Shown one piece after another: positions 54,731 through 63,727 of a DNA stretch of 64,000 nt; the first letter of the stretch is position 1; each line of letters starts with the position of its first letter. Made by a program: the position numbers and the translations under genes. The notes under the pieces were generated by a model that saw nothing but the letters and a program-made list of their open reading frames with translations, was not told where the DNA came from and did no database searches. Source of the DNA: Streptomyces koelreuteriae (GTDB taxonomy: Bacteria; Actinomycetota; Actinomycetes; Streptomycetales; Streptomycetaceae); contig NZ_CP075896.1 of NCBI RefSeq assembly GCF_018604545.1, positions 2,170,001-2,234,000 of the forward strand, written 5' to 3'.

Positions 54731-56149
54731 TCAGCCCATCTCCTCCAGGGCCTTGCCCTTCGTCTCGCTGACGAACTTCAGGATGAAGGGGATGGAGAGC
54801 GCCGCGAAGGCCGTGTAGATCACGTACGTCATGGAGAGGTTCCACTCGGCCAGCGACGGGAAGCTCGCGGTGATGGCCCAGTTGGCGATCCACTGCGCGG
54901 CGGCGGCCACACCCAGGGCGGCGGCGCGGATCCGGTTGGGGAACATCTCGCCGAGCATGACCCAGACGACCACACCCCAGGACAGGGCGAAGAAGAGGAC
55001 GAAGACGTGCGCGGCGATCAGCGCGATCCAGCCCTGCGCGGCCGGCAGCGTGCCGTCGACCAGCGGGTGGGAGAACGCCCAGGCCTCCAGCGCCAGGCCG
55101 ACGACCATGCCGACCGAGCCGATGATCGCGAGCGGCTTGCGGCCGATGCGGTCGACGAAGATCATCGCGATCACGGTGCCGACGATGTTGATGATCGACG
55201 TGGTGAAGGAGTAGAAGAACGAGTCCGCCGGGTCGACGCCGACCGACTGCCACAGCGTCGAGGAGTAGTAGAACGCGACGTTGATGCCGACGAACTGCTG
55301 GAAGACCGACAGGCCGATACCGATCCAGACGATCGGCTTGAAGAAGAAGCTCCCGCCGAGCAGGTCCTTGAAGCTGGACTTGTGCTCGCTGGTCATCGCG
55401 TGCTCGATCTCGGCGACGCGGGCGTCCAGGTCGATGTCCTTGCCCTCGACCTCGGCGAGGATCTCCCGGGCGCGCTCGTGCTTGCCGACGGAGATCAGGA
55501 AGCGCGGGGACTCGGGGATCCGGAAGGAGAGCAGGCCGTACAGGATGGCCGGGATGACCATGACGCCCAGCATGACCTGCCAGGCCTCCAGGCCCATCAG
55601 CTCGCCGCGCTGGTCGCCGTCGGCGGCGTTCAGCAGGCCCCAGTTGACCAGCTGCGACACGGCGATGCCGATGACGATCGCGGCCTGCTGGAAGGAGCCG
55701 AGCCTGCCGCGGTAGGCGGGCGGGGCGACCTCGGCGATGTAGGCCGGGCCGATCACGGAGGCCATACCGATGGCGAAGCCGCCGACGACGCGCCAGAAGG
55801 CGAGGTCCCACAGGGCGAAGGGGAGCGCCGAGCCGACGGCGCTGACGGTGAAGAGGGCCGCGGCGATCTGCATGCACCGGATGCGGCCGATGCGGTCGGC
55901 TATCCGGCCGGCGGTCGCGGCGCCGATGGCGCAGCCGATGAGGGCGACGGCGATGACCTGGGCGAGGGCTGCGGAGCCGATGTCGTAGCGGCCTCGGATG
56001 GCTTCGACGGCACCGTTGATCACGGAACTGTCGTAGCCGAAGAGGAAACCGCCCATCGCGGCCGCCGCCGCGATGAAGATGACGTGCCCGAGATGTTCGG
56101 GGTGAGCCGTCCTGGCTCCGGACTTGGGTGCCTGCGCTGTGCTGGTCAC
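54731..56149 (-). CDS. glcP: MFS sugar:proton symporter, GlcP-type glucose permease
   Basis: The 472-residue protein has 12 spans and the sugar-porter motifs GGFLFGYDSSVINGA, GRIADRIGRIRC, RVVGGFAIGMASVIGPAYIAEVAPPAYRG, FRIPESPRFLISVGK and the QQFVGINVAFYYS motif involved in sugar recognition. The GTG at 56149 with GAGGAG six bases upstream is preferred over the longer frame. From memory, SCO5578 in this position is the glucose permease GlcP. A promoter and tandem repeats lie upstream. Confidence 0.9.
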   Translation of the reverse strand: MTSTAQAPKSGARTAHPEHLGHVIFIAAAAAMGGFLFGYDSSVINGAVEAIRGRYDIGSAALAQVIAVALIGCAIGAATAGRIADRIGRIRCMQIAAALFTVSAVGSALPFALWDLAFWRVVGGFAIGMASVIGPAYIAEVAPPAYRGRLGSFQQAAIVIGIAVSQLVNWGLLNAADGDQRGELMGLEAWQVMLGVMVIPAILYGLLSFRIPESPRFLISVGKHERAREILAEVEGKDIDLDARVAEIEHAMTSEHKSSFKDLLGGSFFFKPIVWIGIGLSVFQQFVGINVAFYYSSTLWQSVGVDPADSFFYSFTTSIINIVGTVIAMIFVDRIGRKPLAIIGSVGMVVGLALEAWAFSHPLVDGTLPAAQGWIALIAAHVFVLFFALSWGVVVWVMLGEMFPNRIRAAALGVAAAAQWIANWAITASFPSLAEWNLSMTYVIYTAFAALSIPFILKFVSETKGKALEEMG

Positions 56150-56205
56150 GTGTACTCCTCGGGCCACCGGCAACGCTGCCGGAGGGGATCAGCCCTTCGA
56201 GGTCC

Positions 56206-56225
56206 ACCTGAAGGTACCTGAAGGT
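56206..56225 (-). promoter_or_regulatory. Tandem palindromic repeat upstream of glcP
   Basis: Two directly joined copies of ACCTGAAGGT (56206-56215 and 56216-56225) lie in the glcP leader about 60 bases before the start codon, shortly after the predicted transcription start. Each copy is partly palindromic. It is a good candidate repressor site. Confidence 0.6.
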
Positions 56226-56241
56226 AAAAGGAACGTTGCCG

Positions 56242-56269
56242 AGACTATGCCTTCAAGTTTCGAAGTCAA
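56242..56269 (-). promoter_or_regulatory. Vegetative-type promoter of glcP
   Basis: On the minus strand TTGACT (56269-56264) and TAGTCT (56247-56242) are separated by 16 bases. The AT-rich stretch stands out. The repeat at 56206-56225 lies just downstream of the expected start. Confidence 0.65.
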
Positions 56270-56371
56270 TAGGTCGGCAGACGTGAATCTGCGTCAGGAG
56301 TGTGGGGGCGATGTGTTCAAGAATTGAATCCATCAAGCGTCGCAGGTGAGAAGGATGTACACGGCATTCAT

Positions 56372-59300
56372 CTAGCGCAGACGCTGGCTGATGACCTTCG
56401 ACACACCGTCGCCCTGCATGGAGACGCCGTACAGCGCGTCGGCGACCTCCATCGTGCGCTTCTGATGGGTGATCACGATGAGCTGCGAGGCCTCCTGCAG
56501 CTCCTGCATGATCCGGATGAGCCGCTGGAGGTTGGTGTCGTCGAGGGCGGCCTCGACCTCGTCCATGACGTAGAACGGGCTGGGCCGCGCCTTGAAGATC
56601 GACACGAGCAGCGCCACGGCGGTCAGCGACCGCTCCCCGCCCGAGAGCAGCGACAGCCGCTTGACCTTCTTGCCCGGCGGCCTGGCCTCGACGTCCACGC
56701 CCGTGGTGAGCATGTTGTCGGGGTCGGTCAGGATCAGCCGCCCGTCACCCCCGGGGAAGAGCCGGCTGAAGACGCCCTCGAACTCCCGGGCCGTGTCCCG
56801 GTAGGCCTCGGTGAAGACCTGCTCGACGCGCTCGTCGACCTCCTTCACCACCTGGAGGAGGTCCGCCCGTGTCTTCTTCAGGTCCTCGAGCTGCTCGCTG
56901 AGGAACTGGTGGCGTTCCTCCAGTGCCGCGAACTCCTCCAGGGCGAGCGGGTTCACCTTGCCGAGCTGCTGGTAGGCACGCTCGGCCGACTTCAGACGCT
57001 TCTCCTGCTCGGACCTCAGATACGGCTTCGGCCGGTTGCGCGGGTGCTCCGGGTCCTCCGGCAGCTCCTCGCCCTCGGCGGGGGGCGAGGGCGGCACGAG
57101 CTGGTGCGGTCCGTACTCCGCCACCAGTCCGGCCGGTTCGACACCCAGCTCCTCCAGCGCCTTCGTCTCCAGCTGCTCGATCCGCAGCCGCTTCTCGGCG
57201 CCGAGTACCTCGCCTCGATGGACCGAATCCGTCAACTTGTCGAGTTCGGCCTTGAGATCTCGTCCCTCGGTTCGGGCGCGGGCGAGTTCCTGTTCGCGGC
57301 GGGCCTTGGCGGCATCGGCGGCGACGCGCTCCTCGTCGGCGCGGGCCAGGGAGACCTCGACGTGCGCGAGGAGCTGCCGGGCGCCCGCGCCGACGGCCTC
57401 GGCGACGGCCGCCTCGTGCCGCAGCCGGGACCGCCGCTGCTCCGCACGCGCGCGTGCCTCACGCTCCGCCCGGGCGGCACGGTCGAGCGAGTCGGCCCGT
57501 CCGGCCAGGCCCTTGACCCGTTCCTCGTGCGTACGGGCCTGGAGCCGGGCCTCCATCTCGGTCTGGCGGGCGTTGGCACCGTCGGCGGCGAGCCGGTCCC
57601 GTACGGAGGTGTCGGGCTCCTCCTCGATCGGCATCTCCTCGGCGACGGCGAGCCGCTCGGCGAGTTCCTCGACCTCGGCGAGGGCCTTGTCGAGGGCCTC
57701 CTGGGCCCGGGCGGCGGCGGCCGTGGACCGCTCGGCCTCCCCGGCCGCGCCCCGGGCCTGCCCGGCGAGCGCTCCGAGTTGCTGAGCGACGGAGGACTTC
57801 TCCCGGTCGGCGGCCCGGCGCCGCTCCCCCACGTCCTCGACGAGCGCGGCGCACTCCTTGCGCCGCTCGACGGCCTGGTGCTGGGCCTCGGTCAGCTCCT
57901 CGCAGCGCACCGCCAGCTCTTCCAGTTCGGCGGCGGCCTCGTCGACGGAGGCCTGTACTTCGAGGAGGCTGGGGGCACCGGCGGAGCCGCCGTGGGCGAA
58001 GTGCGCGCCGAGGAGGTCGCCTTCGGCGGTGACGGCGGTGAGGTCGGGGTGGGTGTAGACGAGGTCTTCGGCGGCTTCGAGGGTGTCGACCACGACGATG
58101 CCGTGGAGGAGCCGTCGGACGGCCGGCATGAGGTCGGTGGGGCCGCGGACCAGGTCGACGGCGAACGTTCGTCCCGCGTCTGCGGGTGCGTCGTGATGGT
58201 TCGCGCCGTTCCCCGCGCCCGGTGCTCCTGCCAGGAGCAGAGTGGCCCTGCCTCCGTCCTGCTTGCGGAGGAGTCTGATGGCGTCGGCCGCTGATGCCGG
58301 GGTCGTCACGGCGATCGCGTCCGCTGCCGCTCCGAAGGCCGCTGCCAGGGCGACCTCGTGTCCCGGGGTCACCGTCAGCAGTTCCGCCGCCGGGCCGAGC
58401 AGGCCGGAGAGGCGATCCTTCGCCGCGAGCAGTATTCCGGTGCCGTCCTTGCGGCGCAGGCCCATGGCCAGGGCCTCGTGGCGGGCCTGGGTCGCGGCGC
58501 GCTTGCGTTCCGCCGCCGTGGCGGACTCGCGGGCTGCGGTGAGGGCGGACTCGGCGTCGGCGAGCCGCTGCTTGGCGGCCTCGTGCTGTTCGGCGAGTTC
58601 CGCGTCGCCGGCGTCGAGGCCGTCGACCTCGGCCTTGAGGGCCTCGTACTCCTCCTGCGCGGCGACGGCTCGCTCCTGGGCCTCGTCGCGGGCGGCGGCC
58701 AGGCGTTCGATCTCGGCCTGGGCGGAGGCGGCGCGGGAGCGGGCCGCGTTGACCTGGCCGCTCAGTCGGGCCAGGCCTTCGCGCCGGTCGGCGATGGCGC
58801 GGGCGGCGTCCTTCAGGCGCCGTTCCTCCTGGGTGAGCGCGCGTTCCAGCTCGGCGCGGTGGGAGACCGTGTCCTCCAGGGCGCGTTCGGCCGCCTCCAG
58901 GGCCGCTTCCAGCTCGGCCTCCTGCTCGCGGATGCGGGCGGCCTCGCGCTCCATGTCCTCGGGGTCGCGGCCGCGCCGCTCCTCGGGGGGTGCGGAGGTG
59001 GCGCTCTTCACCCGGGCGTCGGCCAGCGAGATCGTGCCGCGCACCCGCTCGGCGAGCTGGGAGAGCTCGTACCAGGTCTGCTGGGCGCGCTGGAGGCGTG
59101 GCGTGAGCTGCCGTACCTCGTCCTCCAGAAGGGCCTCGCGCTGGAGCGCCTTGCGCAGCTCCCGCTCGGCGGCCTCCTTGCGCTCCTTCAGCGCGGCCTC
59201 GTCGGCGACCTCGGCGTTGAGGGCTTCCTTCAGCCGTACGAGGTCGTCGGCCAGCAGTCGCAGGCGGGCGTCGCGCAGGTCGGCCTGGATGACTGCGGCC

Positions 59301-59941
59301 CGGCGGGCGACGGCGGCCTGGCGGCCGAGGGGCTTGAGCTGGCGCCGGAGTTCGTCGGTGAGGTCCTGCACGCGCGCGAGGTTGGCCTGCATCGCGTCCA
59401 GCTTGCGCAGCGCCTTCTCCTTGCGCTTGCGGTGCTTGAGGACTCCGGCGGCCTCCTCGATGAAGGCGCGGCGGCCCATGGGGTCGGCGTGCAGCACGCC
59501 GTCGAGCTGCCCCTGCCCGACGATGACGTGCATCTCGCGGCCGATGCCGGAGTCGGAGAGGAGCTCCTGGATGTCGAGGAGGCGGCAGGTGTCGCCGTTG
59601 AGCTGGTACTCGCTGCCGCCGTTGCGGAACATGATCCGCGTGATGGTGACCTCGGCGTACTCGATGGGCAGGGCCCCGTCGGAGTTGTCGATGGTCAGCG
59701 ACACCTCGGCGCGGCCCAGCGGAGGGCGGCCGGTGGTGCCGGCGAAGATGACGTCCTCCATCTTGCCGCCGCGCAGCGATTTGGCGCCCTGCTCGCCCAT
59801 GACCCAGCTCAGCGCGTCCACGACATTGGACTTGCCCGAGCCGTTCGGCCCTACGACGCACGTGATCCCCGGTTCGAACCGGAGGGTGGTCGCCGAGGCG
59901 AACGACTTGAACCCGCGGAGGGTCAGGGCCTTGAGGTGCAC
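56372..59941 (-). CDS. smc: Chromosome segregation protein SMC
   Basis: The 1189-residue protein starts LKALTLRGFKSFASATTLRFEPGITCVVGPNGSGKSNVVDALSW. Two very long coiled-coil arms flank a hinge (about 510-690, GLLGPAAELLTVTPGHE), and the C-terminal ABC signature LSLLSGGERSLTAVALL with Walker B FYVMDEVEAALDD follows. It condenses DNA with ScpAB. The GTG at 59941 was chosen as it starts just before the conserved head. The large antisense frames are shadows. Confidence 0.97.
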   Translation of the reverse strand: MHLKALTLRGFKSFASATTLRFEPGITCVVGPNGSGKSNVVDALSWVMGEQGAKSLRGGKMEDVIFAGTTGRPPLGRAEVSLTIDNSDGALPIEYAEVTITRIMFRNGGSEYQLNGDTCRLLDIQELLSDSGIGREMHVIVGQGQLDGVLHADPMGRRAFIEEAAGVLKHRKRKEKALRKLDAMQANLARVQDLTDELRRQLKPLGRQAAVARRAAVIQADLRDARLRLLADDLVRLKEALNAEVADEAALKERKEAAERELRKALQREALLEDEVRQLTPRLQRAQQTWYELSQLAERVRGTISLADARVKSATSAPPEERRGRDPEDMEREAARIREQEAELEAALEAAERALEDTVSHRAELERALTQEERRLKDAARAIADRREGLARLSGQVNAARSRAASAQAEIERLAAARDEAQERAVAAQEEYEALKAEVDGLDAGDAELAEQHEAAKQRLADAESALTAARESATAAERKRAATQARHEALAMGLRRKDGTGILLAAKDRLSGLLGPAAELLTVTPGHEVALAAAFGAAADAIAVTTPASAADAIRLLRKQDGGRATLLLAGAPGAGNGANHHDAPADAGRTFAVDLVRGPTDLMPAVRRLLHGIVVVDTLEAAEDLVYTHPDLTAVTAEGDLLGAHFAHGGSAGAPSLLEVQASVDEAAAELEELAVRCEELTEAQHQAVERRKECAALVEDVGERRRAADREKSSVAQQLGALAGQARGAAGEAERSTAAAARAQEALDKALAEVEELAERLAVAEEMPIEEEPDTSVRDRLAADGANARQTEMEARLQARTHEERVKGLAGRADSLDRAARAEREARARAEQRRSRLRHEAAVAEAVGAGARQLLAHVEVSLARADEERVAADAAKARREQELARARTEGRDLKAELDKLTDSVHRGEVLGAEKRLRIEQLETKALEELGVEPAGLVAEYGPHQLVPPSPPAEGEELPEDPEHPRNRPKPYLRSEQEKRLKSAERAYQQLGKVNPLALEEFAALEERHQFLSEQLEDLKKTRADLLQVVKEVDERVEQVFTEAYRDTAREFEGVFSRLFPGGDGRLILTDPDNMLTTGVDVEARPPGKKVKRLSLLSGGERSLTAVALLVSIFKARPSPFYVMDEVEAALDDTNLQRLIRIMQELQEASQLIVITHQKRTMEVADALYGVSMQGDGVSKVISQRLR

Positions 59942-60056
59942 GCCGCCGGACTCTACCGCCCGGGTTCGTCTCACTCCATGAACCCACGGTTTCGCCGCTG
60001 AACGCGCAGGGCACACCACACGTTAAAGACGGTGAAAGGATGCGGGGGAAAGAAAG

Positions 60057-60079
60057 AAGGGACGCCGACGGCGTCCCTT
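60057..60079 (-). terminator. Intrinsic terminator after small coiled-coil gene
   Basis: AAGGGACGCCG / CGGCGTCCCTT forms an 11-bp stem with a tight loop. On the minus strand it is followed by a CTTTCTTT run, the best U-rich terminator in the window. Confidence 0.75.
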
Positions 60080-60151
60080 GCACTTCTGACAACTCAGCGG
60101 TTATGACGGGCGGCCCAACCACTGCTCTGCTGTTGTGGAGCGATGCAGTGA

Positions 60152-60355
60152 TCAGGTGAGCGCAGGCTCCGCCTGGTGTGCGTCAACGCTCTCCATGATC
60201 CTGTCGTGAGAAGCGGCAGCCGTCAGCGCCTCGTTCTCGGCCTGGATCCGTCCGAGCTCGGATTCCAGGTCCTGGACGCGCTGCTGGAGCCGTCGCATCT
60301 CGGCGAGGAGTCGAGGGTCGGAGCCGCCGACGTAACCGAGAAGCGCCTTTGCCAT
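60152..60355 (-). CDS. Small coiled-coil protein near smc
   Basis: The 67-residue protein begins MAKALLGYVGG and has a short heptad pattern (LLAEMRRLQQRVQDLESELGRIQAENEAL) that should form a coiled coil. GGAGG precedes the ATG. The short protein has no known domain. Position between smc and the acylphosphatase and strong ribosome-binding site support a real gene. Confidence 0.7.
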   Translation of the reverse strand: MAKALLGYVGGSDPRLLAEMRRLQQRVQDLESELGRIQAENEALTAAASHDRIMESVDAHQAEPALT

Positions 60356-60735
60356 GATGGATGGTCCTCCACAATGCGTGACCGACCGATGCGGTGTGGG
60401 TCGTGAGGGATTCGCACCCGCGATGCTTGGTACGGCCTGGAGTTGTTCCGCCGTTCAGCCATGCCAAACAGCTAAGGTGCGCGGGGCTTTCAGCGTCTCA
60501 CCAAAAAGTTTGACGGTCAACACGATCACGCCCCGTATTGGGGGCCGACCGGGCGCGTGCGGCCTGATGCGGCGGCACAGCGGCTTCTGCGGGGCCCTCG
60601 GGGCGTGGCGATCATCCTTGCGTGCGGAGTCTGCCAAGGCAAGCGATTCTTGGCAATCACCAGCCAGTTTCCGTCCGGGACGGCCGTCGGAGGCCTGTCC
60701 TGGGGCGCCCCTGAGGCCCGCCCTCCGGTACGGGA
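60356..60735. other. 380-bp intergenic region with tRNA-like remnant
   Basis: Between the coiled-coil gene and acylphosphatase gene. The minus strand at about 60395-60470 has a tRNA-like stretch (GCGGGTGCGAATCCCTC and ACGACCCA at the end, GGCTGAACGGC earlier), but no matching acceptor 5' strand. No coding ORF was accepted; TTGAC-G-GTCAA near 60510 is a small palindrome. Confidence 0.45.
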
Positions 60736-61017
60736 TCAGCGGATGGCAAAGCCGTCGTAGCCGCCACGGGGTGTGTCCCAGATCTCGGTGACGCCGTCCA
60801 CACGGCCGGGCGTGTCGTCGCCCTCGAGCCACTCCAGCAAGCCTTCACAGCCTTCTCGCGCGCCCTCCGCGACCACTTGGACCCGACCGTCGCCCAAATT
60901 GAGAGCAAAACCACTCAGGCCGCCGATCTCCAGGGCCTTGGCCCGCGTGAACCAGCGGAAACCCACACCTTGGACGCGTCCCCGCACCCAGGCGACCAGT
61001 CGCACATCCTCGCTCAT
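60736..61017 (-). CDS. Acylphosphatase
   Basis: The 93-residue protein has the family signature [19 protein letters not shown], with the catalytic Arg in GVGFRW, and [13 protein letters not shown], with the catalytic Asn in ALNLGDG. It hydrolyses acyl phosphates. ATG at 61017. Divergent from the CAP-domain gene. Confidence 0.94.
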   Translation of the reverse strand: MSEDVRLVAWVRGRVQGVGFRWFTRAKALEIGGLSGFALNLGDGRVQVVAEGAREGCEGLLEWLEGDDTPGRVDGVTEIWDTPRGGYDGFAIR

Positions 61018-61105
61018 GACTGCAACCTAACCGCCCAAACTCCCTCGGGCGCACTTCCTTCACTTGCGCCATGCGGTACCGTCCCCACCCAACGAATCTC
61101 ATATG

Positions 61106-61129
61106 AAACTCACACCATCGAGTGAGTTT
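61106..61129. promoter_or_regulatory. Inverted repeat ahead of CAP-domain gene
   Basis: AAACTCAC-N8-GTGAGTTT lies about 51 bp before the CAP gene start. It may be an operator or leader hairpin; no -10 was confidently assigned. Confidence 0.5.
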
Positions 61130-61179
61130 GGTGTTGATCTCGAGGACGAGTCGACCGCCAGGACGAGGAAGGCCAGAAC

Positions 61180-62331
61180 ATGGGACGCCACCGTCGCTCC
61201 GACGCCGGCAGCGCCGCCACGGGCAGCGCCACGGGGATCATGCAGGCCGACGGCACCGCGGAGGGCCACGATCCGCTGCACGGCGCGGAGGACGGCCCGA
61301 CCATGGGCATCGCGCCCTATCTGAACCCGGAGGCCTACGCCGACACCTACGCCCGGAGCGAGGCCTACCTGTTCGAGACGGAGGCCGCCTCGGCGGGTGA
61401 CGGGTACGCCGGGATTCCCCGCCAGCGGACCGCCGAGACGGCCGTCTTCGCGAGCGAGGGCTTCACGCCCGAGGGCGGCTCCCGTCGGGCCGGCTCGCAC
61501 CGCCGCCGGAAGAAGGCCGCACGGCCGATGCGCACCGGTCTGCTCGGTGTGTCCGCCGCGGTCGCCATCGGCACCGTCGCGGTGGCCACGGGCGCCGTTC
61601 CCGGCCTCGAGAACTACAAGCTCGGCGGAGACGGCGGCGCCGACAAGGTGCAGGCCGCCGACACGCCGACCAACACCCCGAGCGGGCAGGGCGGCACCTC
61701 CGGCAGCACCGACGGCCGGGGCTCCACGCCCACGAGCCGGGACGCCGAGCGCTCCCTGTCGCCGTCACCGTCCGCCTCGACGTCGTCGGCCGCGCCGACC
61801 AAGACGCCCGAGAAGGCGGAGAATACACAGGAGAAGACCCCGGAGAAGAAGAAGCCGGCGGCGACTCCCCGCGAGGAGCCGGAGAGCTCGCCCTCCCGTA
61901 CGGCCGCGCAGGAGGCGCCCGAGAAGCCCAGTGCCCCCGCCGCCCTCTCCGAGGAGTCGGCCGCCGCGGCCCAGGTGCTCAAGCTCGTGAACGAGGAGCG
62001 GGCCAAGGTGGGCTGCAGCGCCCTCGCCGCGAACAGCGCGCTGGCCGAGCTGGCGCAGAACTACAGCGAGGACATGCGCGCCCGGGGCTTCTTCGACCAC
62101 ACCGACCCCGACGGCAAGACGCCGTGGGACCGGGCCGAGGCCGCCGGGATATCCAACCTCGGCGGGGAGAACATAGCCCGCGGCCAGGCTGACGCCGCGG
62201 CCGTGATGGACGCCTGGATGAACAGCCCCGGCCACCGCGCCAACATCCTGAACTGCGACTTCAAGACGCTGGGCGTCGGCGTCGAGCTCGGGTCGGGCGG
62301 CCCGTGGTGGACCCAGAACTTCGGCTACTAG
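61180..62331 (+). CDS. Secreted or membrane-tethered CAP-domain (SCP/PR1) protein
   Basis: The 383-residue protein has a polar N-terminal region of about 110 residues before the first hydrophobic segment (LLGVSAAVAIGTVAVATGAV), suggesting a single-span type II membrane topology rather than a normal signal peptide. A Pro/Ser/Thr/Glu-rich linker and a C-terminal CAP domain follow (VLKLVNEERAKVGCSALA, FFDHTDPDGKTPWDR, GGENIARGQADAAAVMDAWMNSPGHRANIL). Role unknown; similar YkwD-type proteins are extracellular. Confidence 0.86.
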   Translation: MGRHRRSDAGSAATGSATGIMQADGTAEGHDPLHGAEDGPTMGIAPYLNPEAYADTYARSEAYLFETEAASAGDGYAGIPRQRTAETAVFASEGFTPEGGSRRAGSHRRRKKAARPMRTGLLGVSAAVAIGTVAVATGAVPGLENYKLGGDGGADKVQAADTPTNTPSGQGGTSGSTDGRGSTPTSRDAERSLSPSPSASTSSAAPTKTPEKAENTQEKTPEKKKPAATPREEPESSPSRTAAQEAPEKPSAPAALSEESAAAAQVLKLVNEERAKVGCSALAANSALAELAQNYSEDMRARGFFDHTDPDGKTPWDRAEAAGISNLGGENIARGQADAAAVMDAWMNSPGHRANILNCDFKTLGVGVELGSGGPWWTQNFGY

Positions 62332-62338
62332 ACCCTCG

Positions 62339-62367
62339 GGGTGCGCTAACCAGAAGTTAGCGCACCC
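62339..62367. promoter_or_regulatory. Perfect 12-bp palindromic hairpin between CAP and HxlR genes
   Basis: GGGTGCGCTAAC-N5-GTTAGCGCACCC (62339-62350 and 62356-62367) is perfect. It may end CAP transcription and/or be the HxlR operator, being 36 bp before that start. Confidence 0.65.
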
Positions 62368-62402
62368 TAGGAGTGAGCGCTGTGCTGGCGTACTCTTGGG
62401 GC

Positions 62403-62801
62403 ATGACCACCACCCAGGAGCTCACGGAGGGGCTGGACGACCTCCCGTACAACGTGTTCGCCAGGGCCTGCCCTTCGCGCGGCACGCTGGAGCATGTCAC
62501 GGGCCGCTGGGGCGGGCTCGCGCTGACCGCTCTGTACGAGGGGTCGCTGCGCTTCAACGAGCTGCGCCGCCGGGTCGACGGTGTGAGCGAGAAGATGCTC
62601 TCCCAGACGCTGCACGCGCTGGAGCGCGACGGCCTGGTCCATCGTGAGGCCCAGCCGACCAACCCGCCCCGGGTGGACTACGAACTGACGCCGCTGGGAC
62701 GCGGTGTGGCCGAGCGCCTGCTCGCCCTGATCCACTTCGTGGAGGGCAGCATGGACGACGTCCTGGCCGCCCGCGAGCGGTACGACTCCGCTAGGGCGTG
62801 A
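62403..62801 (+). CDS. HxlR-family transcriptional regulator
   Basis: The 132-residue protein has the HxlR winged helix: [60 protein letters not shown], then [10 protein letters not shown]. The Cys (about 23) conserved in redox or aldehyde-sensing members is present. The ATG at 62403 gives a normal start. It overlaps the 3' end of mutM by 11 bp in convergent orientation. Confidence 0.9.
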   Translation: MTTTQELTEGLDDLPYNVFARACPSRGTLEHVTGRWGGLALTALYEGSLRFNELRRRVDGVSEKMLSQTLHALERDGLVHREAQPTNPPRVDYELTPLGRGVAERLLALIHFVEGSMDDVLAARERYDSARA

Positions 62802-63651
62802 TCCGCGGCGGTCGCTGGCACTTCGGGCAGTAGTAGCTGGAGCGGTTCATCCAGGACCGCCGGCGCATCGGTGTGCCGCAGCGTCGGCAGGGCAGGCCCT
62901 CGCGGCCGTACGCGTCGAGGGACCGGTCGAAGTAGCCCGACTCGCCGTTGACGTTGACGTAGAGGCTGTCGAAGCTGGTGCCGCCGACCGCGAGGGCGGA
63001 GTTCATCACGTCCCGCACATGGCCGAGGAGCAGCAGTGTGCGGGGGCGTGTGAAGGTCGCGGTCGGGCGCTCGTAGTGGATGCGGGCGCGCCAGAGGGCC
63101 TCGTCGGCGTAGATGTTGCCGACGCCGCTGATCAGCGACTGGTCGAGCAGGGCCCGTTTGATCGTGGACCGCTTGCGGCGCAGCGCCTGGTGGAAGCCCT
63201 CTTCGTCGAAGAGCGGGTCGAGCGGGTCTCGGGCGATGTGCGCGATGACGTCGGGCAGGCCCTCGGGGGTGTTGTCGTGCAGTGACAGCCCGCCGAAGGT
63301 GCGCTGGTCGACGAAGCGGAGTTCGGTGTCCAGGGCGTCCGTGAAGCGGGCGCGGATGCGCAGGTGCTTCTCGTCCGGAGCCGTGTGGGGCTGCACCAGC
63401 AACTGGCCGCTCATGCCGAGGTGGGCCAGGATCGACTGGTCCGTGTCCTCCAGGGGCAGCCACAGGTATTTGCCGCGGCGGCTGGGTGTGCCGATGCGGT
63501 GGCCCTTCAGGCGGTCCGCGAAGTCGGCGCCGCCCGCGAGGTGGCGGCGCACCGCGCGCGGGTGCAGCACCTCGACCTCGGCGACGGTCCGGTGGGCGAC
63601 CCACCGCTCCAGGCCGCGCCGGACGACCTCGACCTCGGGCAACTCGGGCAT
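62791..63651 (-). CDS. mutM: Formamidopyrimidine-DNA glycosylase
   Basis: The 286-residue protein starts [14 protein letters not shown] (catalytic Pro2), has the helix-two-turn-helix [12 protein letters not shown] and the C-terminal zinc finger [13 protein letters not shown]...YYCPKCQ. It removes 8-oxoguanine. It lies downstream of rnc with a hairpin between, the usual rnc-mutM arrangement. Confidence 0.96.
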   Translation of the reverse strand: MPELPEVEVVRRGLERWVAHRTVAEVEVLHPRAVRRHLAGGADFADRLKGHRIGTPSRRGKYLWLPLEDTDQSILAHLGMSGQLLVQPHTAPDEKHLRIRARFTDALDTELRFVDQRTFGGLSLHDNTPEGLPDVIAHIARDPLDPLFDEEGFHQALRRKRSTIKRALLDQSLISGVGNIYADEALWRARIHYERPTATFTRPRTLLLLGHVRDVMNSALAVGGTSFDSLYVNVNGESGYFDRSLDAYGREGLPCRRCGTPMRRRSWMNRSSYYCPKCQRPPRITP

Positions 63652-63672
63652 GGGCTCCCCCGGTGTACGAGC

Positions 63673-63706
63673 CGAGCGCCCGCCCCCGGGCAGGGGCGGG
63701 CGCTCG
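63673..63706 (-). terminator. Hairpin between rnc and mutM
   Basis: CGAGCGCCCGCCCC / GGGGCGGGCGCTCG, 14-bp perfect stem, 6-base loop, 21 bp after the rnc stop and just before mutM. Confidence 0.7.
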
Positions 63707-63727
63707 GGTGCGCTTGTTTCTGTTCGG

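Noticed and set aside
57459..60122. 887-residue minus frame beside smc
   Set aside because: Same strand as smc but other frame; Arg/Pro-rich shadow.
60395..60472. Intact tRNA gene
   Set aside because: The acceptor 5' strand matching ACGACCC is missing and the T-arm has a mismatch, so reported only as a possible remnant.
60354..60791. 145-residue plus ORF between coiled-coil gene and acylphosphatase
   Set aside because: No ribosome site, no family similarity, and it overlaps both flanking genes on the other strand.
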